Shown here piece after piece: positions 1 through 10,575 of a DNA stretch of 64,000 bases. Below the pieces are notes generated by a model. It made no database searches and was not told where the DNA came from. It saw nothing but the letters and a program-made list of their open reading frames with translations. The DNA comes from Salvia splendens (Eukaryota > Streptophyta > Magnoliopsida > Lamiales > Lamiaceae). The stretch is from the NCBI RefSeq assembly GCF_004379255.2, contig NC_056044.1, forward strand, positions 11,324,001 through 11,388,000. Direction: 5' to 3'. Numbering within the stretch: position 1 is the stretch's first letter; each line of letters begins with the position of its first letter. Both the position numbers and the translations under genes were made by a program.

Positions 1-16
1 TGAATGGACGGTCAGA

Positions 17-889
17 TTGGGAATGTGTAGTTTAGAAGAGGCCATAGGGCCGGAATGGAGAGGTAGGGAAAGGGGGATTCCCCGCAGGCACATTGACTTT
101 AAACCCCAGGAGGCATGCGAGGAACTCACTCACCCAGTTGCTGTGCAGTTTTCAACTACTATATCCCGCTCCATTCATTTCAACAACCCCATCTTGCGTC
201 TGGTCCAACTCTACCTGGACTTCAACCTACTAAGGCAGTCAAATTCAGACGTCAATGATAGAACTTTACCTCCTTTGGTGCGCCAAGCGCGGGAGGAGAT
301 TGCATCTGGGTTTCTGGACCGCTTATCAATGCCACCTCATTGCCACACACCCTGCAAGAAATCTGTCCCTCTGCCACATTTTGGGAGCCTTCGTGCGGAA
401 CAACATAACAATTCTGGAGGCCGAAGGTTTATCTCCCTTGTATATGGTGGACCCTTCTGGCTCGTTTGATACGCCCTTCTTCGTCATTTTTACGCCATGG
501 GTGAAGAGGCTATTCCGGCTGGACGAGTTGCAGCTGGCCAGGGCACGCAGGTTCAAGTTCAGAGGCAAGCGAACCTGGAGAGGGCGGTGGAAGAATTGGC
601 AGAAGAGAACAGGCAAGCCAGAGCGGAGTTGACCCGTTTGACGAATATGATGGAGAGTATTCTGAAAGAGTTAGCGAAAGGGAAGACAATTAAGGGAGCT
701 GGAACAAGCGGCCATGGAGGCCGGAATGATGAACCACAGGTAACCGAGAAGGAAGCAGAAGAGCCAGAAGAGGAAGGTGTCAATGAACCGGCAGAATCTG
801 AGGAGAATCAGTTTGATACCGAGGAAGAGGAACCAGAAGAACCACCTGCACCCAGCCCTGCCCCGCGGAGGAGTAGACAGAATATGTGA
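17..889 (+). pseudogene. Athila-type late ORF (putative plant transposon protein), frameshifted
   Basis: Coding signal moves between frames. Residues such as RSIHFNNPILRLVQLYLDF lie in one frame up to about 250. The next block (MIELYLLWCAKRG...VRNNITILEAEGLSPLYM, 255-530) lies in another. The tail (about 497-889) returns to the first frame, with a coiled-coil-like stretch (RAVEELAEENRQARAELTRL) and an acidic Glu/Pro-rich C-terminus ending PAPRRSRQNM. This matches the accessory ORF between pol and the 3' LTR of Athila-group elements in plants, where a helical domain of unknown function is followed by a charged tail. At least two frameshifts are needed to join the parts, so no full protein is made. 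The family assignment rests on layout and partial similarity recalled from the family, and no function is known. Confidence 0.55.
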
Positions 890-2584
890 CCACCCACTGA
901 CCAGTTAGTTTTCTTTTTCAGTTTTAGTTATTTTTTTGTTCGGTAGTTTTAGGTAGAGTAATTTTTGTGCTTGTGTATGTGTTCATTTTCTTTTCGTATG
1001 CATGTTAACTCACACTTAGCCTATTGCATAGTCTAAGTGTGAGGAGTTTAGGTATATATGTGTTTGTGTTTGTTTAATTCTGTTTAGGTTTTCAACTTCC
1101 CACTTAGCATATTGCATAGTCTAAGTGTGAGAAGTTTTTAGACTAAGTATGTTTTGTTCTTGATTTGTTAATGCGTTTGTATGTCGGTCATACTAGTCAT
1201 TCCCATTTTCCACTTCACAACCATATCTGAGGGCAGACACTTGTGAAGCGGGAGGGGGGAGACAATGGCCAGTATGGCATGTATATATGTGTCGTCTGTG
1301 TTAATTGTATGTGCTAGTGTTTTTCTAGGTCTAGGAATTGTATATACGTGTTGATTGGGCTTAAAACTCAACTGCCTCGAACTGACGGTAAGGGGAATTG
1401 AGGGAGATAAGGCATGTTGGACAATGGAAACCACTCCCCTTAGTATCTCCTAGTCAGTATAGATGATGCAAGTATGAGAGAAAAACCCATCCTTAGAGCC
1501 AGATACAAAAGCTCTCTTAAATGGTGAGTTATAAGCCTAAGTGGAACCACTTTCCACCAATTTAGAAAGAAAAGAGTGGCTACCACATGATGCCTAGGGT
1601 AAGGTGACCGCGTGTAGCAAATCCTGAAGGCAGTAGGAAACCCCCCCTAAAAAAAAAACCATCCCTTAGAACCCCTCTTTCTAGCCAAATCTCTACCCAG
1701 ATATAACCCACTAGCCACTGGGACTGTGTGTGTGCGAGACATAAGGCAAGAAGGCGACTGACCAGGAGGACATACAAGGAAAACCAACTGGAGAAAGAAA
1801 TTGAGAGGAAGGGAGAAAATCGACCGGGAAAAATCTCAGGCCCAAAAAATAAGAAGAAATAAGGGTGGCGAAGCCACATAAAGAAATATTGAAGAAAATG
1901 GTCGAAAACACTTGACCACAAAAGAAGGAAGAAGGAATAAGGGTAGCGAAGAGACAAAGAAGCTCTTGACCAGTTGGAGTCCAATATCAAGAAACGTCCA
2001 GCCGAAAAGAAGCAACAGCTAAGAGCCCAAATGCACACAGTTCCCCCACATCATAATAAAGTAGTAGTTTTTGGAACCTTAGAGCCTTAGAAACATCTAC
2101 CCCAAACACTACAAACCAATAGCCCTATTACAAGCCTTAAAGCCCTTCAGGAGCCGCAGGTGAGATCTGAGTCTGAAGCATCTGTGGTTCAGCATTTTGA
2201 GAGATGACAGTCCTAACATCCCCGGTGAGGAATGAGTGACTGAGCGGATCTGGTGTTTGGCCGAGAGTTTGGGTGATCTTGACGAGCAGATATACTGACT
2301 GGGAAAGAAAAGGGGGCGGCAGAAGTTTAAGGCTGTCTAAGGCTGAAATACACCTGATCCCAAGGGGATGGATGGTTGAAAATATAGCCCGTTCAATGTG
2401 TTTAAATGCTTGTGTGTTTGTTTATATATGTTTGTCCTTCGTTTATGTGTTTTTCTTTGCGTCAAAGTTTATAGTCTAGTTTAGGATAGAGTCGGTCAGG
2501 GGTGTAACCAGGCTAGAATTCGACTTATTTATTTTTGTTTGTTCTTCACGCTTGAGGACAAGCATGTGGTAAGTGTGAGCAGTT
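890..2584 (+). other. Non-coding spacer between Athila ORF and 3' LTR
   Basis: No convincing gene is present. Short frames on either strand have no recognisable domain. The spacer holds two copies of a hairpin-forming repeat (1011-1041 and 1101-1129) and ends with the GAGGACAAGCATG line followed by AAGTGTGAGCAG, the poorly conserved polypurine-tract region next to the LTR. Confidence 0.6.
1011..1129. repeat. Two copies of a CACTTAG/CTAAGTG hairpin repeat
   Basis: CACACTTAG at 1011-1019 is complementary to CTAAGTGTG at 1033-1041, giving a 9-bp stem with a 13-base loop. A second copy (1101-1129) keeps the same loop core, ATTGCATAGT, and a 7-bp stem. The copies are 90 bp apart and both end near GAGGAGTTT or GAGAAGTTT. 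AAGTGTGAG recurs just before the LTR at about 2571-2580. Confidence 0.6.
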
Positions 2585-4042
2585 TGATAAGTCGCATTCT
2601 AGGCCTTGGTTACTGGACAGTATATGTGCATATTTGGATTATATCTGCAAAACAGTTGCTAAAGTGTGCAGGGAAAGGGTTCCAGTAAGTATGAAGGGTT
2701 TCAGATAACTCAGGTGAAAAGAGCGCCAGAAGGGTGCAATACTGATCAGGATGCATGCCAAAAAAAAGGCCCGAGATGGAGAAGAAGGATTGCTGGGAAG
2801 GATCAACCACAAACGAGGGCAAAATAGTCATTTCAAGAAGAGAGTCTACCCTAAAAATCAAGGGCAGACCTCCCTATAAAAGGAAGCCACTTGGAGAGAG
2901 TAGAAAAAAATCAACACATTCACACTTAGTTAAAGTATTCTCTCTCGGTAGATCAGTTCCTTCAGCATAATCCAAGATCTTCTCATTCCTCGCCACAGCC
3001 ATGGTCACCTGAAGTTCCACCGGAGATTCGCCTTCCATCGTTCCAGCCAGTTTATTTCGTAGTCGTAGCAGTTTCATCGCCCGGAGTGGCAAAATAATCT
3101 TTATTCGCTTTCTTAGTTAACCTTTACTTGTTTTCTTTCATTGGATCTGCTGCATTTTCAGTACTTATCATCTTATGAAGGACTTTGTTGAGATCGAAAT
3201 GATTTATACAATGAATTTTTTTTATGCATCTCTTTCTGTTTGAATCTGTTTCATTCTACCTAGGTAGCTTAGATTTAGTTGTTGCAGTAATTTCTCAGTG
3301 TTGGAAGCATGATTTCCTTTGGAGTTGTTCGATCTGAGTTTGTAGTTAAGTTTGTTGTTTAGATCTAATTCCCGAAGTGTTTAAGTGTGAAATTTGAGTT
3401 TACGTAAGTTCTGTCACCTTGCATGTCGTCCAGTATGTATAGTTCTCGATTTCGCTTGTTTAATCTTTGAATTTTAGTGAGTTAATTGTGGATCCGAATC
3501 GTGAAGTTGTTAATCTGAATTGCAGTCCATGGAATCTGTGTTTGTTTGATTTGGGGTGTATTCTTGTTGGAGAAGATAACATCAACATCTAAGTTTGGGA
3601 CCACTTTTACTTTTTAGTTACCTTTTGCTTTTGTCCTTTGCTTTTTCATGCTGGTAACCTACAGATCTGACAGTGCAGGCACCTAACTACCTCTTATTCT
3701 TTGATATTCCGTTTAGCCTTTTATAGTAATCATCTACTTTCCACATGTCCCTGAAACACCTTGTCCCCCACTCTCACGTACACAGCTGCATGTCGATTAA
3801 TTTCATACCACCCAGTCAGTAGAGTACCACCTTTAATTCCTGTCTAGGTAGAATCTCAACCCAAGCGTGGTAGCTAACCAAACCCCTCCAGATTATCACC
3901 ACAATTACCCAAAGCGCATCCATCTCTGTGGGATTCGACCCTTACCTCCACTATACTAATCAGTAGAAGTGGGTTAAGGAATTTCTTTGATACCAGGTTC
4001 AGGCATAACCGGGTTTTCTATCCTGATCAGTGGGATACATCA
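2585..4042 (+). repeat. 3' LTR of the Athila-like element
   Basis: The proposed LTR starts TGATAAGTCG after AGCAGTT and ends ...GGGATACATCA, giving TGAT...ATCA ends and a length near 1.46 kb. An alternative end at 4028 (...CCTGATCA) is equally compatible with the terminal bases, so the right edge is uncertain by 14 bp. A CCCTATAAAAGG TATA-like site lies at about 2872-2883. Beyond 4042 the sequence is copia gag on the other strand. Confidence 0.6.
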
Positions 4043-4046
4043 TTGC

Positions 4047-4325
4047 TTAACACGACACCTGCAATCCTGTTGAGTCATCAAGCACTGATGACATAGATGC
4101 CAACATATAGCACTTAGCCATCTCATTCGCCTTATGCCACCGCCTGTGTGCATCTCTGACTCCTGCCGCTGCGTTGGCCGGCGGTACTGTAGGTCGCGAG
4201 GTTGTGAGTACAAAGTTGTACTCTTCTGCTGTAAGAACGATATCCAAGTTTTGCTTCCATTCTATGAAATTTCGGCCCTCGAGTTTGTTTTCTTTAAGAA
4301 TTGCAGAAAGAGGATTGAACGACAT
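4047..4325 (-). pseudogene. copia gag N-terminus, truncated
   Basis: The frame starts MSFNPLSAILKENKLEGRNF and continues with IEWKQNLDIVLTAEEYNFVL and HKANEMAKCYMLASMSSVL. This is the standard opening of plant copia Gag proteins of the TNT1/94-like type (the N-terminal gag domain that precedes the zinc knuckle). Only about 80 gag-like residues are present. The last residues (DDSTGLQVSC) no longer look like gag and run into the Athila-like LTR. The normal protein forms the virus-like particle of the retrotransposon. This fragment lacks the zinc knuckle and everything downstream, so it is dead. The start methionine is at 4323-4325. Confidence 0.75.
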
Positions 4326-4674
4326 ATTGACGATTTGATTTGCACTGTAAAGTAGAGTATTTTACCATTTGTCATATACTTATGTAAGAAGTTTGATTAG
4401 ATTAACCATAAAACTTTTCAAAATCGTACAACTGTAAAATTAAAATTTTATACCCTCCAGAGGAAGTCAATACGCATAGAAATCTTACAATTTTACTGGT
4501 CACAACACCGACGAATAGTTCAGAGACCACAGAGTGGCATGGCCGCCTAATGTTGCCTAAGCAAGACCACCGAATTTAGCATTACAGAGTCTCATTCCTA
4601 CAACACACTCCCATAACAATGCTCATGTGCTGCTAACAAGATCAAGCTATCCCATAAATCCTGTGTGAACTTCT

Positions 4675-4840
4675 AAATCTCGTAGTTTCTTAGGATTATT
4701 GTCCTCACAGAGCAGGTGGCGATAATATTGGAAACCACACTCTAGTTCATACTATTTATATTTGAGAAGTCCGCCCTCATGAACTCGCTATTTCTTAGGA
4801 TTATTGCCCCCACAGAGCAGGTGGCGATAATATTAGAAAA
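4675..4840. repeat. Direct repeat of about 50 bp in the copia leader
   Basis: A block containing TTCTTAGGATTATTG, then CACAGAGCAGGTGGCGATAA and TATT, occurs at about 4686-4731 and again at about 4792-4837, 106 bp apart with a few mismatches. The period includes unrelated-looking spacer, so this is an imperfect tandem duplication. Confidence 0.7.
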
Positions 4841-5439
4841 AAGCTTCATAAATTGCAGACCAATTGATGGAGACCATATACAAACGTTGAGTTCGTAATT
4901 ATAGCTTAGATTATTTGGTTATGGTTTTTATTTAATTATCCTTAGCCTTGAGGCAGATTAAGGCTTGATTAAATTCTGTAGGTATTTAATATGTTGGATA
5001 ATTAAATCTTTTATTCATAATTGGTATCTTCCTTTAGGAAAGTAATATTATAGAATCTAGGTCTTATTCATGTCTACTATAAGATATATCTAAAATAATT
5101 AGGTTATTTAATTCTCATTAAGATATGAAAAATTAAATTCAAATTATTTTCATGTTCAAGATTAGGAAGAGAAGTTTTATTATTTAATGAATTCATACAT
5201 ATCTATCATGTTTAGGATTCTAAATATATAAATATTAGGAAATTATTAAATTATTCTTGTCTATATCATCTACGAACAAAATAATATTATTTATTTTCAT
5301 AGATATAGATAATAATAAAAATATTCCTAAAATCTAGGGAAATCTTCCAAAAAGATTTTATTACCATTAAATAATAATATTTTAATGATTTCTTTTAATT
5401 AAAAATTAAATAATCATTAAAATAATCTTTCATCATTAT

Positions 5440-5985
5440 CTCATCGCACGAGGCTTACACGTACGATGAACGACGATGATCCGACGAGTTCAACGTCGAA
5501 CCAGCGACGAGTCGACCATGTCAACGTCGAACCACGACGCGTCGACCATGTCCACGTCGGGTGGCACGTCGCCCGTGGCGGCATCTCGGCCAGCCGCGCC
5601 GTCCGGTGTCGTGAGCGTCTCGGCTAGGCGCGCGTACGGTGGCGCGCCTCCTCTCGACCGCATGTCTCGACACATCCGAGACACGATGCTCCCTCTCCAG
5701 CGGCACACGTCGCGTGACTAGGCGTGCACGTCTCGCCCAGTGGTTCGGAGCTTCGTCTCGGTCCTTCCGCCTAGGGTTTGGGCTCTCGGCGTCTCGGTAT
5801 CTCGGCAGGTTCTCGGTTGAACCACCGCACCGCACCAGCCTCGGTGTTGACCTTGGTGCGGGCGCCGCCTAGGGTTCGGTCTCAGTCGGCACGTACGAAC
5901 CCTTGCTCGTCTGCGTGTCGCCCCGTGATCGTGAACCCTTGGCTCCCACTCAATCGACAACCCCAATCCCGATCGCACGTCTCAT
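5440..5985. other. CpG-rich block in the copia leader
   Basis: This 0.55-kb stretch is strikingly GC- and CpG-rich (many CGTCG, TCGACC and CGTCTCG words) in otherwise A/T-rich surroundings. All six frames look open because stop codons are rare at this composition, so several overlapping frames of 70-100 codons appear, none with a recognisable domain. Short near-repeats (GTCGACCATGTCAACGTCGA and GTCGACCATGTCCACGTCGG) show internal duplication. It lies between gag and the primer binding site, so it is best read as untranslated leader. Confidence 0.5.
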
Positions 5986-6140
5986 ATGATCGAAAAATTC
6001 AAGTTGTTTGATTCGGCAGTTGTCGTTCAATATGCATAAAAATTAAACAAAAACCAACAAGAACATGCTTCGTAATCAAATAACACATGCATACATGAAT
6101 TTTGCGAAATTTAAATCCAAATAATCAGAGCCAAAGACTG

Positions 6141-6152
6141 GCTCTAATACCA
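6141..6152 (-). other. Primer binding site (initiator Met tRNA type)
   Basis: On the minus strand this reads TGGTATTAGAGC, one mismatch from TGGTATCAGAGC, the usual copia primer binding site complementary to the 3' end of initiator methionine tRNA. It begins two bases after the LTR end, which fixes the element's orientation and the inner LTR border. Confidence 0.85.
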
Positions 6153-6154
6153 AT

Positions 6155-7609
6155 TGAAGGGGTTGGCAGCGGAAGCATGCGTTCTAACGGATCACACAAA
6201 ACTGATCTATTTAGCAGATTATTCAGACAAACTCTATTCGCGTAATTATCACATGTATCATGCTCGCAACTTGAATTATAAACATGCTTTAACACAAAAT
6301 ATCCCTAAAACATGCGTACTGCGGAGTTAGCCAATTTACCTCGTTGATTCACTTGAGAATCGAAGATGGCTTGCGTGTTGTCTACGTGAAGATCTTGAGA
6401 ACTCGACCTCGGATCTTCTGACTGGTGTCCCGGACTGTAGACTGATATTTGTGTGGGCAAATCTCACCAATGTACTAGGACTTAAATAACGAAGACAGAA
6501 AACTGCTCACGGAAGGAGAGCAATTTTTGATTCTCTCTCTAGATGGAGAGGGACAAAAATTATGATATGAAAAAGTGTATTTTTTGTCTCCTTTATTCTT
6601 CTATTTATATTAAGTCACATATTGGGCCCAGTCAGGGATCTAAGGAAGAATTTGGACATGGCCTCACCCAATTAGCTTTTTACTAATTAAATTGAACTCA
6701 CAATTTAATACAAGCTTATACTGGAATATTACAAGCAGCCACTACAGAAGTAATATTGCACTGCCTTTCCAAATTCGACATTACAAGTATTTCGGGTTTC
6801 CTTTTGTGTGTGTAATTCATTTTTCGTGCTTAAGATAGAAACATCCATTAATTAATCAATGCTTGCTATGGACTTAATTAATTAACATATTTTAATCTCC
6901 AAGAGTGGACTTAGCAAGAAACTCTTATTTATTATTCATAAAGTAATAAAACTCCAACTAGCTAGGTTTCGAATAATAAAATCTTGTTTCGAGCTCCTCT
7001 TGTGGATGTTATCAAACGAGACTCTCCTCGCGCATGATTCAACATAATAGCAATCCTAGTACCGCCGGATAATGATCACCACCACCCAATATACCTGGAT
7101 CATTGGGTGACGAAAAACTCGCACCTTTGGTAAGTCAAAGTAATAGATACTCAATATCGTATGCTCAATGCTAACGTACATTGATTAAGAAATTAATTAT
7201 CAAGACCTCGTCTTTCAGTAGATAGCATAAAGACTCGTCTTGCTGTTAGATCCATTCAGTCCTATACCAAACCAACGTCATCTTATTTCAATAAGGCTTA
7301 AAAATAGTCGGACTGACATTGCAACCTTTCACGATAGGTAGTCTAGGCCTATCTAGGTTGTGAAATTATTTTCTTTGTTCAGGACTGACCGCGTACCTTA
7401 AATTGAGCGCAGCCCACAACCGATCTACTAAAACAAAGACTTAGACTTTGTTATGTTCGCTTGTACATTTAAATATGCAATAAACATCCATTAAATGTAA
7501 AACATAACAACATCATGACAAAAATAATTTGTTGCATTCATTGGAAAATAATAATTAAAGTTTTACAGTATTCAATCACTCGAAAGGTGATTTCTAGTAT
7601 ACAAACCCT
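6155..7609 (-). repeat. 5' LTR of the minus-strand copia element
   Basis: On the minus strand the LTR runs from TGTTAGGGTTTGTATACTAG (7609 downwards) to ...CCGCTGCCAACCCCTTCA at 6155, a length of 1455 bp. The inner edge is set by the primer binding site and the outer edge by homology with the solo LTR at 18967-21300, which starts TGTTAGGGTATTGTCTAG. The two copies also share CTTTGTTTTAGTAGA and the AGCATGATACAT region near the end. Confidence 0.85.
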
Positions 7610-7765
7610 AACACCTCCCCCTTCTTCCTCTCCCCCTCCCTCTTCTTCCTTTTCCAAATGCAAAAGAAATCAGAAAATTAGGCTCCGTCACCCATCTCCC
7701 TCTCCCTCTCCCTCTTCTTCCTCTTCTTCCTCTTCATCCCTCTTCTTCCTCTTCCAATTTTTGGC
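7610..7765. repeat. CTT/CTC pyrimidine-rich simple repeat
   Basis: The plus strand is almost purely C and T in two blocks (7610-7652 and 7698-7762), made of CTTCTTCCTCT and CCCTCTCCCTC words. An open frame crosses it on each strand, but the predicted residues are poly-Ser/Pro or poly-Glu and are a product of the repeat. Confidence 0.8.
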
Positions 7766-7824
7766 AAAAATTGCAACTCCGTCACGGCCTCGAATCATCC
7801 AACGCGAGCCTGGGCCGGACCCCG

Positions 7825-7920
7825 GGACCTGCCCAGGCCGCAAATCCTCCCCCTCCAACGCGCGTCTCGGGTCGGGACTCGTGATTTGCGGCCCGGCCCC
7901 TTGCGTTAATGATGCTCTAA
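7825..7920. repeat. GC-rich inverted repeat, possible Harbinger-type MITE remnant
   Basis: CCCAGGCCGCAAATC (about 7832-7846) is nearly complementary to GATTTGCGGCCCGG (about 7882-7895). The right side runs on to GTTAATGATGCTCTAA, which reads TTAGAGCATCATTAAC on the other strand and resembles the outer end of small PIF/Harbinger derivatives flanked by TTA. The left outer end is not clear. This is a tentative reading. Confidence 0.35.
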
Positions 7921-8372
7921 CCACCCACTTCTTTGTTGTAAACATGCATCCAAGGGGACACGCCTTTTTAATTCATGTTCATTTAGTTTCAGAAAATTGT
8001 ATTATTAAAATCTGACGTGGATGAGGTTAAATTAGATCGCCTACTAGAATAACAAGAAAATGGAGTCAATCTATCTATACATATATAAAAGGCGAGTTTT
8101 GTCCTTCTTTTGAAATATTTATAAGTTTTGTATTCATTCTATAATATTTATAAGTTATGGGTTCAATTTGATTATTTATATGTAACTCTCTTAAATATTT
8201 ATTTGGATATTTTAACGAGCACTTTGACTAATTTTTAAAAGTACTATAATGAAAAATGCGGCAGTTACAAATTTTTAAATGAGATAATGAACATTTAACA
8301 AATTCTTAAGACCATTATACCATAATTCAAAATATAAGTCTCATATAATTCATCTAATACTAAATGGTAGTA

Positions 8373-8629
8373 TACTCTATCAGTCTCACAATTTATGTAT
8401 TTGGTTTGGGTACGAATTTTTATAAAATGTAAAGACAAATGAGTTAAATAAGTTAGTGAAATGTGAGTCATACTTATATACATTAGTTTTATAATAATAA
8501 AATGTGAGTGGAATAAGTTAGTGGAATGTGGGGCCTAAATATTATTTATGGTATACGTGAAATATGACTCTTATTGTGGGACGGACGTAAATGCCAAAAT
8601 ACGACTCTTATTGTGAGACTGAGGAAGTA
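8373..8629. mobile_element. Stowaway-type MITE inside the Helitron
   Basis: The ends TACTCTATCAGTCTCACAAT and ATTGTGAGACTGAGGAAGTA are inverted repeats with few mismatches, and the outer TA is duplicated. Internally it repeats the CTCTTATTGTG end motif at about 8571, so it may have suffered a partial duplication. Confidence 0.65.
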
Positions 8630-9494
8630 GTATATTTGCTGTTAAATTTATAAATAATTACATATTTTATCGTACCATTTAATTGTTTAAGAAACTAATT
8701 ATATAAGTGTATTAATCTTACAGTGGACATCTAAAGTTCTAAATATGTACTACACATTATCTTAAGAGTGAACTGCACCAAAGGGCCCTACCTTTTCGCC
8801 TTGTAACATCTGAGGCCCCTAACTTTTAAAAATACCACAACAGGGATCTGACAAAACATATAATCACAAATCGTTTATATTTTGCCTTTTTCGGACGAAA
8901 ATGCCCAAATGGGCTGAAGGGCAGTTTAGACCTTTTGATTGCATTAGGCTGCACCCCTATGCATGCATTTGCTGGTGCTGTCTTGTCAAGCAGAATTGTA
9001 ATCATAATTCCATTTATAGTTTTCAATTCGGTTTCATTATTTCTTCCCTCCATTTCCGCTTCATCTATCGTTTTCAATTTCTACTGGATTCATATTTCCC
9101 TCTCAAAACATAATAGGCGATTTTGACTTCTTCGGCATCGGGCAATTTAGGGGATTTCATATCTTCACCAGCTGTTCGGGATCTGGAATTTAGGGGATTT
9201 CATCTGGATTTTGCTGAATTTAGGGTATCAACGAGGATTTTGCAATTGTTGGTTGATTTTTTTGTTGTATGGTTACTGTCGGACATCTGAAAAAGTATTT
9301 TTCAATTCTTGGTCGATTTCAGCTGGAATTTTAAGTGTGGAAAATTTTGCGCCTACTTGGTTGAAGTGTGCATTTGGGCGGAAGAATGATTTTAGTTTTT
9401 GTGCAATGTGCTAGGTTCTATCTGCTATATTTCGGTGAAATTGCATTGCTGATTTGAATTTTGTACTATCGAATTGAATTCAGGTCGTTACGCA

Positions 9495-10040
9495 ATGTCT
9501 TCTTCTTCTTCTCAATTGTTCGGCTCAAGCTTCAATTGGAATTGGCCTCGTCCCGAAATTGTGAAGTGTAATCACGATCTTGAGGCTGAGCTCGTGACAT
9601 CTAGGACGGCTGCTAACCCGGGTAGACGTTACTATCGCTGCCTTATATGGAAGGTTAAAACCATGTATTTTGATCGTGTTGTCCATTAATTTTGTTGGCA
9701 TAAAGATTAATGAGAAATTATTATGCAGGAAGACGACTGCAAGTTTTTTCGATGGTTTGATGCGAGTTTATCCCCAAGTCAAGACAGTTATTTTCAGAGA
9801 GCGAAACTTGAGCGAGACCAATTCGAAGCTGAACTTCGAAGCAAATCTCTACTCGAAGGTGTGCTGCACGAGAAATTGCCCTTGAAAACCGTGGAGTTTG
9901 AAGACTTGAAGCTACAACTGGGTATGAAAACTGAAGAGTGTGACGCATTGGCGGTGAAAATTGGTCAGATGGCAACAACTCTCCGACGCTTAAAAATCAC
10001 AATCTTGTTGTTATGTATTGTAATTTTTCTACTGTTATAA
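9495..10040 (+). CDS. GRF-type zinc-finger, coiled-coil, tail-anchored protein (MULE-borne)
   Basis: Two exons (9495-9653 and 9729-10040) joined over a 75-bp intron (AAG|gttaaa...ttatgcag|GAA) give 156 residues. Residues about 24-65 form a GRF zinc finger: CNHD, then TSRTAANPGRRYYRC, then CKFFRWFD, so the ligand set is C-x-H...C...C. A helical charged stretch follows (about 75-135, RAKLERDQFEAELRSK), and the protein ends in a 16-residue hydrophobic segment (ITILLLCIVIFLLL), a probable tail anchor. This architecture matches the many small plant proteins annotated as At4g04775-like. GRF fingers bind nucleic acid in characterised proteins, but the role of the tail-anchored plant group is not known to me. 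The start at 9495 follows GTTACGCA, and an in-frame ATG 21 bases upstream (9474) is possible. The whole gene sits inside a MULE, so it is either captured or an element gene. The frame and splice sites look intact. Confidence 0.7.
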
Positions 10041-10120
10041 CAATGCTATGTCGTGTTCGCTCCGTCGTTCATTTCTGATCCTGATCGACTACGCTTTGCT
10101 TTGTTGATTTTTATTTATGT

Positions 10121-10575
10121 CTGAAATCACGCATGAGGTTACACAATTATGACTGAAATCACAAACCATGTACACAAATGAATACTACCCGACTATGACT
10201 GAAATCACAAACGCCTGATGTTGATTGAATGAAAGCGTTTTGTTTTTATCTATGCCTGAAAACACGAATGAAGTTACTGAAATATGATTGAAATCACAAA
10301 CCGACGAAGTACGCTATCCACAAAAAGACCACCAAAATTTTTCATTTATGTCTGAAATCACGCATGAGGTTACACAACTATGACTGAAATCACAAACCAT
10401 GTACACAAATGAATACTACCCGACTATGACTGAAATCACAAACGCCTGATGTTGATTGAATGAAAGCGTTTTGTTTTTATCTATGCCTGAAAACACGAAT
10501 GAAGTTACTGAAATATGATTGAAATCACAAACCGACGAAGTACGCTATCCACAAAAATACCACCAAAATTTTTCC
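10121..10575. repeat. 231-bp tandem duplication inside the MULE
   Basis: The block starting CTGAAATCACGCATGAGG at 10121 recurs at 10352 and runs to about 10575 with very few differences. Each unit itself contains several shorter words of the form ATGACTGAAATCACAAA, pointing to an older short repeat. It is non-coding and lies just 3' of the GRF gene. Confidence 0.85.

Larger units (their letters stand above)
1..4042 (+). mobile_element. 3' portion of an Athila-like Ty3/gypsy LTR retrotransposon
   Basis: The left edge of the window lies inside the element. In order there is a broken late ORF (17-889), about 1.7 kb of non-coding spacer, and a 3' LTR (about 2585-4042). Two features typical of Athila/Tat-type plant elements are visible: a line ending CTTGAGGACAAGCATGTGG just before the LTR, and a CTCTGTGGGATTCGACC stretch near the LTR end (about 3926-3942). 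The element stops inside the gag gene of an opposite-strand copia element, so it appears to have inserted there. The 5' half, the gag-pol genes and the 5' LTR are outside the window. Confidence 0.7.
4043..6154 (-). mobile_element. Truncated internal region of a minus-strand Ty1/copia element
   Basis: Reading the minus strand from the LTR at 6155-7609, there is a primer binding site (6141-6152), a leader of about 1.8 kb including a CpG-rich block, and the start of gag (4325 downwards). The element is cut by the Athila-like LTR at about 4042, so protease, integrase, RT and the 3' LTR are not in the window. The leader is A/T-rich and non-coding between 4330 and 5440. Confidence 0.7.

Noticed and set aside
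5476..6011. Several overlapping open frames on both strands
   Set aside because: They come from a CpG-rich block with few stop codons inside a retrotransposon leader. All frames look equally open and none has a domain.
7515..8015. 166-codon Ser/Pro-rich frame and the opposite Glu/Gly-rich frame
   Set aside because: Both are translations of the CTT/CTC simple repeat and extend into an LTR.
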